Below are positions 63,516 to 64,000 of a DNA stretch of 64,000 bases, in pieces. The stretch's first letter is position 1; every line of letters begins with the position of its first letter. The notes beneath the pieces were generated by a model. The model made no database searches, was not told where the DNA came from, and was given only the letters and a program-made list of their open reading frames with translations. Position numbers and translations under genes: made by a program. The DNA is from Spirometra erinaceieuropaei (lineage: Eukaryota; Platyhelminthes; Cestoda; Diphyllobothriidea; Diphyllobothriidae), in the NCBI GenBank assembly GCA_902702965.1, contig CACRXP010000703.1, positions 111,785 through 175,784 on the forward strand. The letters run 5' to 3'.

Positions 63516-64000
63516 TTACCGTGCCCAGAATTTCGGTCTGTGGTGTCGGAAAACCAGCGATTCCAGCCGTTGTAGGACCACCTCGGCTATGAGTCCCGAA
63601 ATTTGCGAACCCATTGGCGTTCCCTTCACCTGCTCTTACATCGTTCCGTATAACGTAAAGTACGTCTTGAGACAGAACTTCAGGAGCTGGATGATTTGGG
63701 CGTGTCCGAGGCGATTCTTCGTTTTGCCGTATTTCTCTCGTAGGAGGAGTTCGATGGTTTCGACTACCACGTTCTGCGAGATAGAAGTAAAAAGGGACGT
63801 GACATCAAAGGAAACCATGATATCGCTTGACAGGAGAGTTACTCATTTAAGTTTCTCCAAGAATTGCGTTGACGAGCTGACTGTGGTGTTCAAATCAGAG
63901 GTCAAAAACGTGAGACGTTGGAACAGCCACTTTGTCAGTCCGTAGGTTGGACTGCCTTTTAGTGATACGATAGGCCGGGAAGTAGCGCCCTCTTTGTACA

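Larger units (their letters stand above)
62310..64000 (-). mobile_element. Penelope-like element E: most complete PLE copy, runs off the right edge
   Basis: Minus strand. From the window end it reads the RT (KEGATSRPIVSLKG, TYGLTKWLFQRL, FDVTSLFTSIS motif A, EQVKGTPMGSQISG motif B, then the active-site block), the linker, the GIY-YIG domain and the C-terminal tail, then the terminal repeat at 62313-62420 with a hammerhead-like core (62334-62363; first box TTGATGA; perfect hairpin GATTC/GAATC). Lesions: TGA in LK*VTLL (about 63850), TAA in TM*EQV (near 63633), TAA just before MDD (63516-63518), and frame changes near 63200 and 62640. Protein and repeat are closest to PLE D. Confidence 0.85.

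Noticed and set aside
1..64000. CRISPR arrays, tRNA or rRNA genes, bacterial promoters and ribosome binding sites
   Set aside because: No regularly spaced repeats, no tRNA cloverleaf or rRNA sequence recognised, and the gene structure is eukaryotic.

Overview
The window looks like an AT-rich, repeat-dense eukaryotic nuclear genome, most probably a flatworm and plausibly a tapeworm. That assignment is an inference from three things: GT-AG spliced genes, many Penelope-like element (PLE) fragments with GIY-YIG endonuclease domains and hammerhead-like terminal repeats, and a CR1/jockey-type LINE. There are no operons, Shine-Dalgarno sites or long host ORFs. Nearly all long ORFs belong to retroelements.

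Host genes. Reading exon by exon recovers a duplicated family of small secreted proteins. Each copy has three exons: a 64-nt signal-peptide exon ending in phase 1, a 257-nt exon, and a last exon of 303 nt (324 nt in one copy). The copies are: 5' part at 1-359 (-); 8676-9998 (-), with a premature stop; 15268-17613 (+), with a broken splice donor, a foldback insertion in intron 1 and the same premature stop; 33382-34773 (-), intact, 207 aa; and 60066-61490 (-), intact, 207 aa. A worn relic may lie at 58980-59350. I cannot match the family to a named one. An unrelated secreted-protein gene of the same layout (64-nt signal exon, three exons, 183 aa) lies at 43551-44653 (+).

Mobile elements. A LINE (about 20862-24300, +) is readable but dead: frameshifts in ORF1, one TAA in ORF2, and mutated catalytic residues in both endonuclease and reverse transcriptase. 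A second, more decayed LINE sits at about 53850-55200 (+). PLE pieces lie at 5370-6500, 26802-28235, 28930-30300, 40285-40605, 46225-46350, 47990-49090, 50640-51096, 55395-57985 (interrupted) and 62310-64000. Their terminal repeats carry a hammerhead-like core with a constant 30-nt CTGA...GAAA spacing and changing but pairable stem II sequences. A foldback transposon family of about 0.86-0.98 kb, with very long inverted repeats, ends CAGT/ACTG and TA target duplications, occurs at 1221-2200, 15566-16527, 38524-39381, 41846-42234 (one arm) and 56032-57694.

Layout. The left third alternates family genes with foldbacks and one PLE. 20.5-30.5 kb is a retroelement cluster, and 30.5-43.5 kb is mostly unrecognised DNA with one intact family gene. 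43.5-53.7 kb holds the second secreted gene, PLE pieces and a GC-rich island. 53.7-58 kb is a triple nest (PLE inside a foldback inside another PLE). The right end has an intact family gene and a PLE running off the window.
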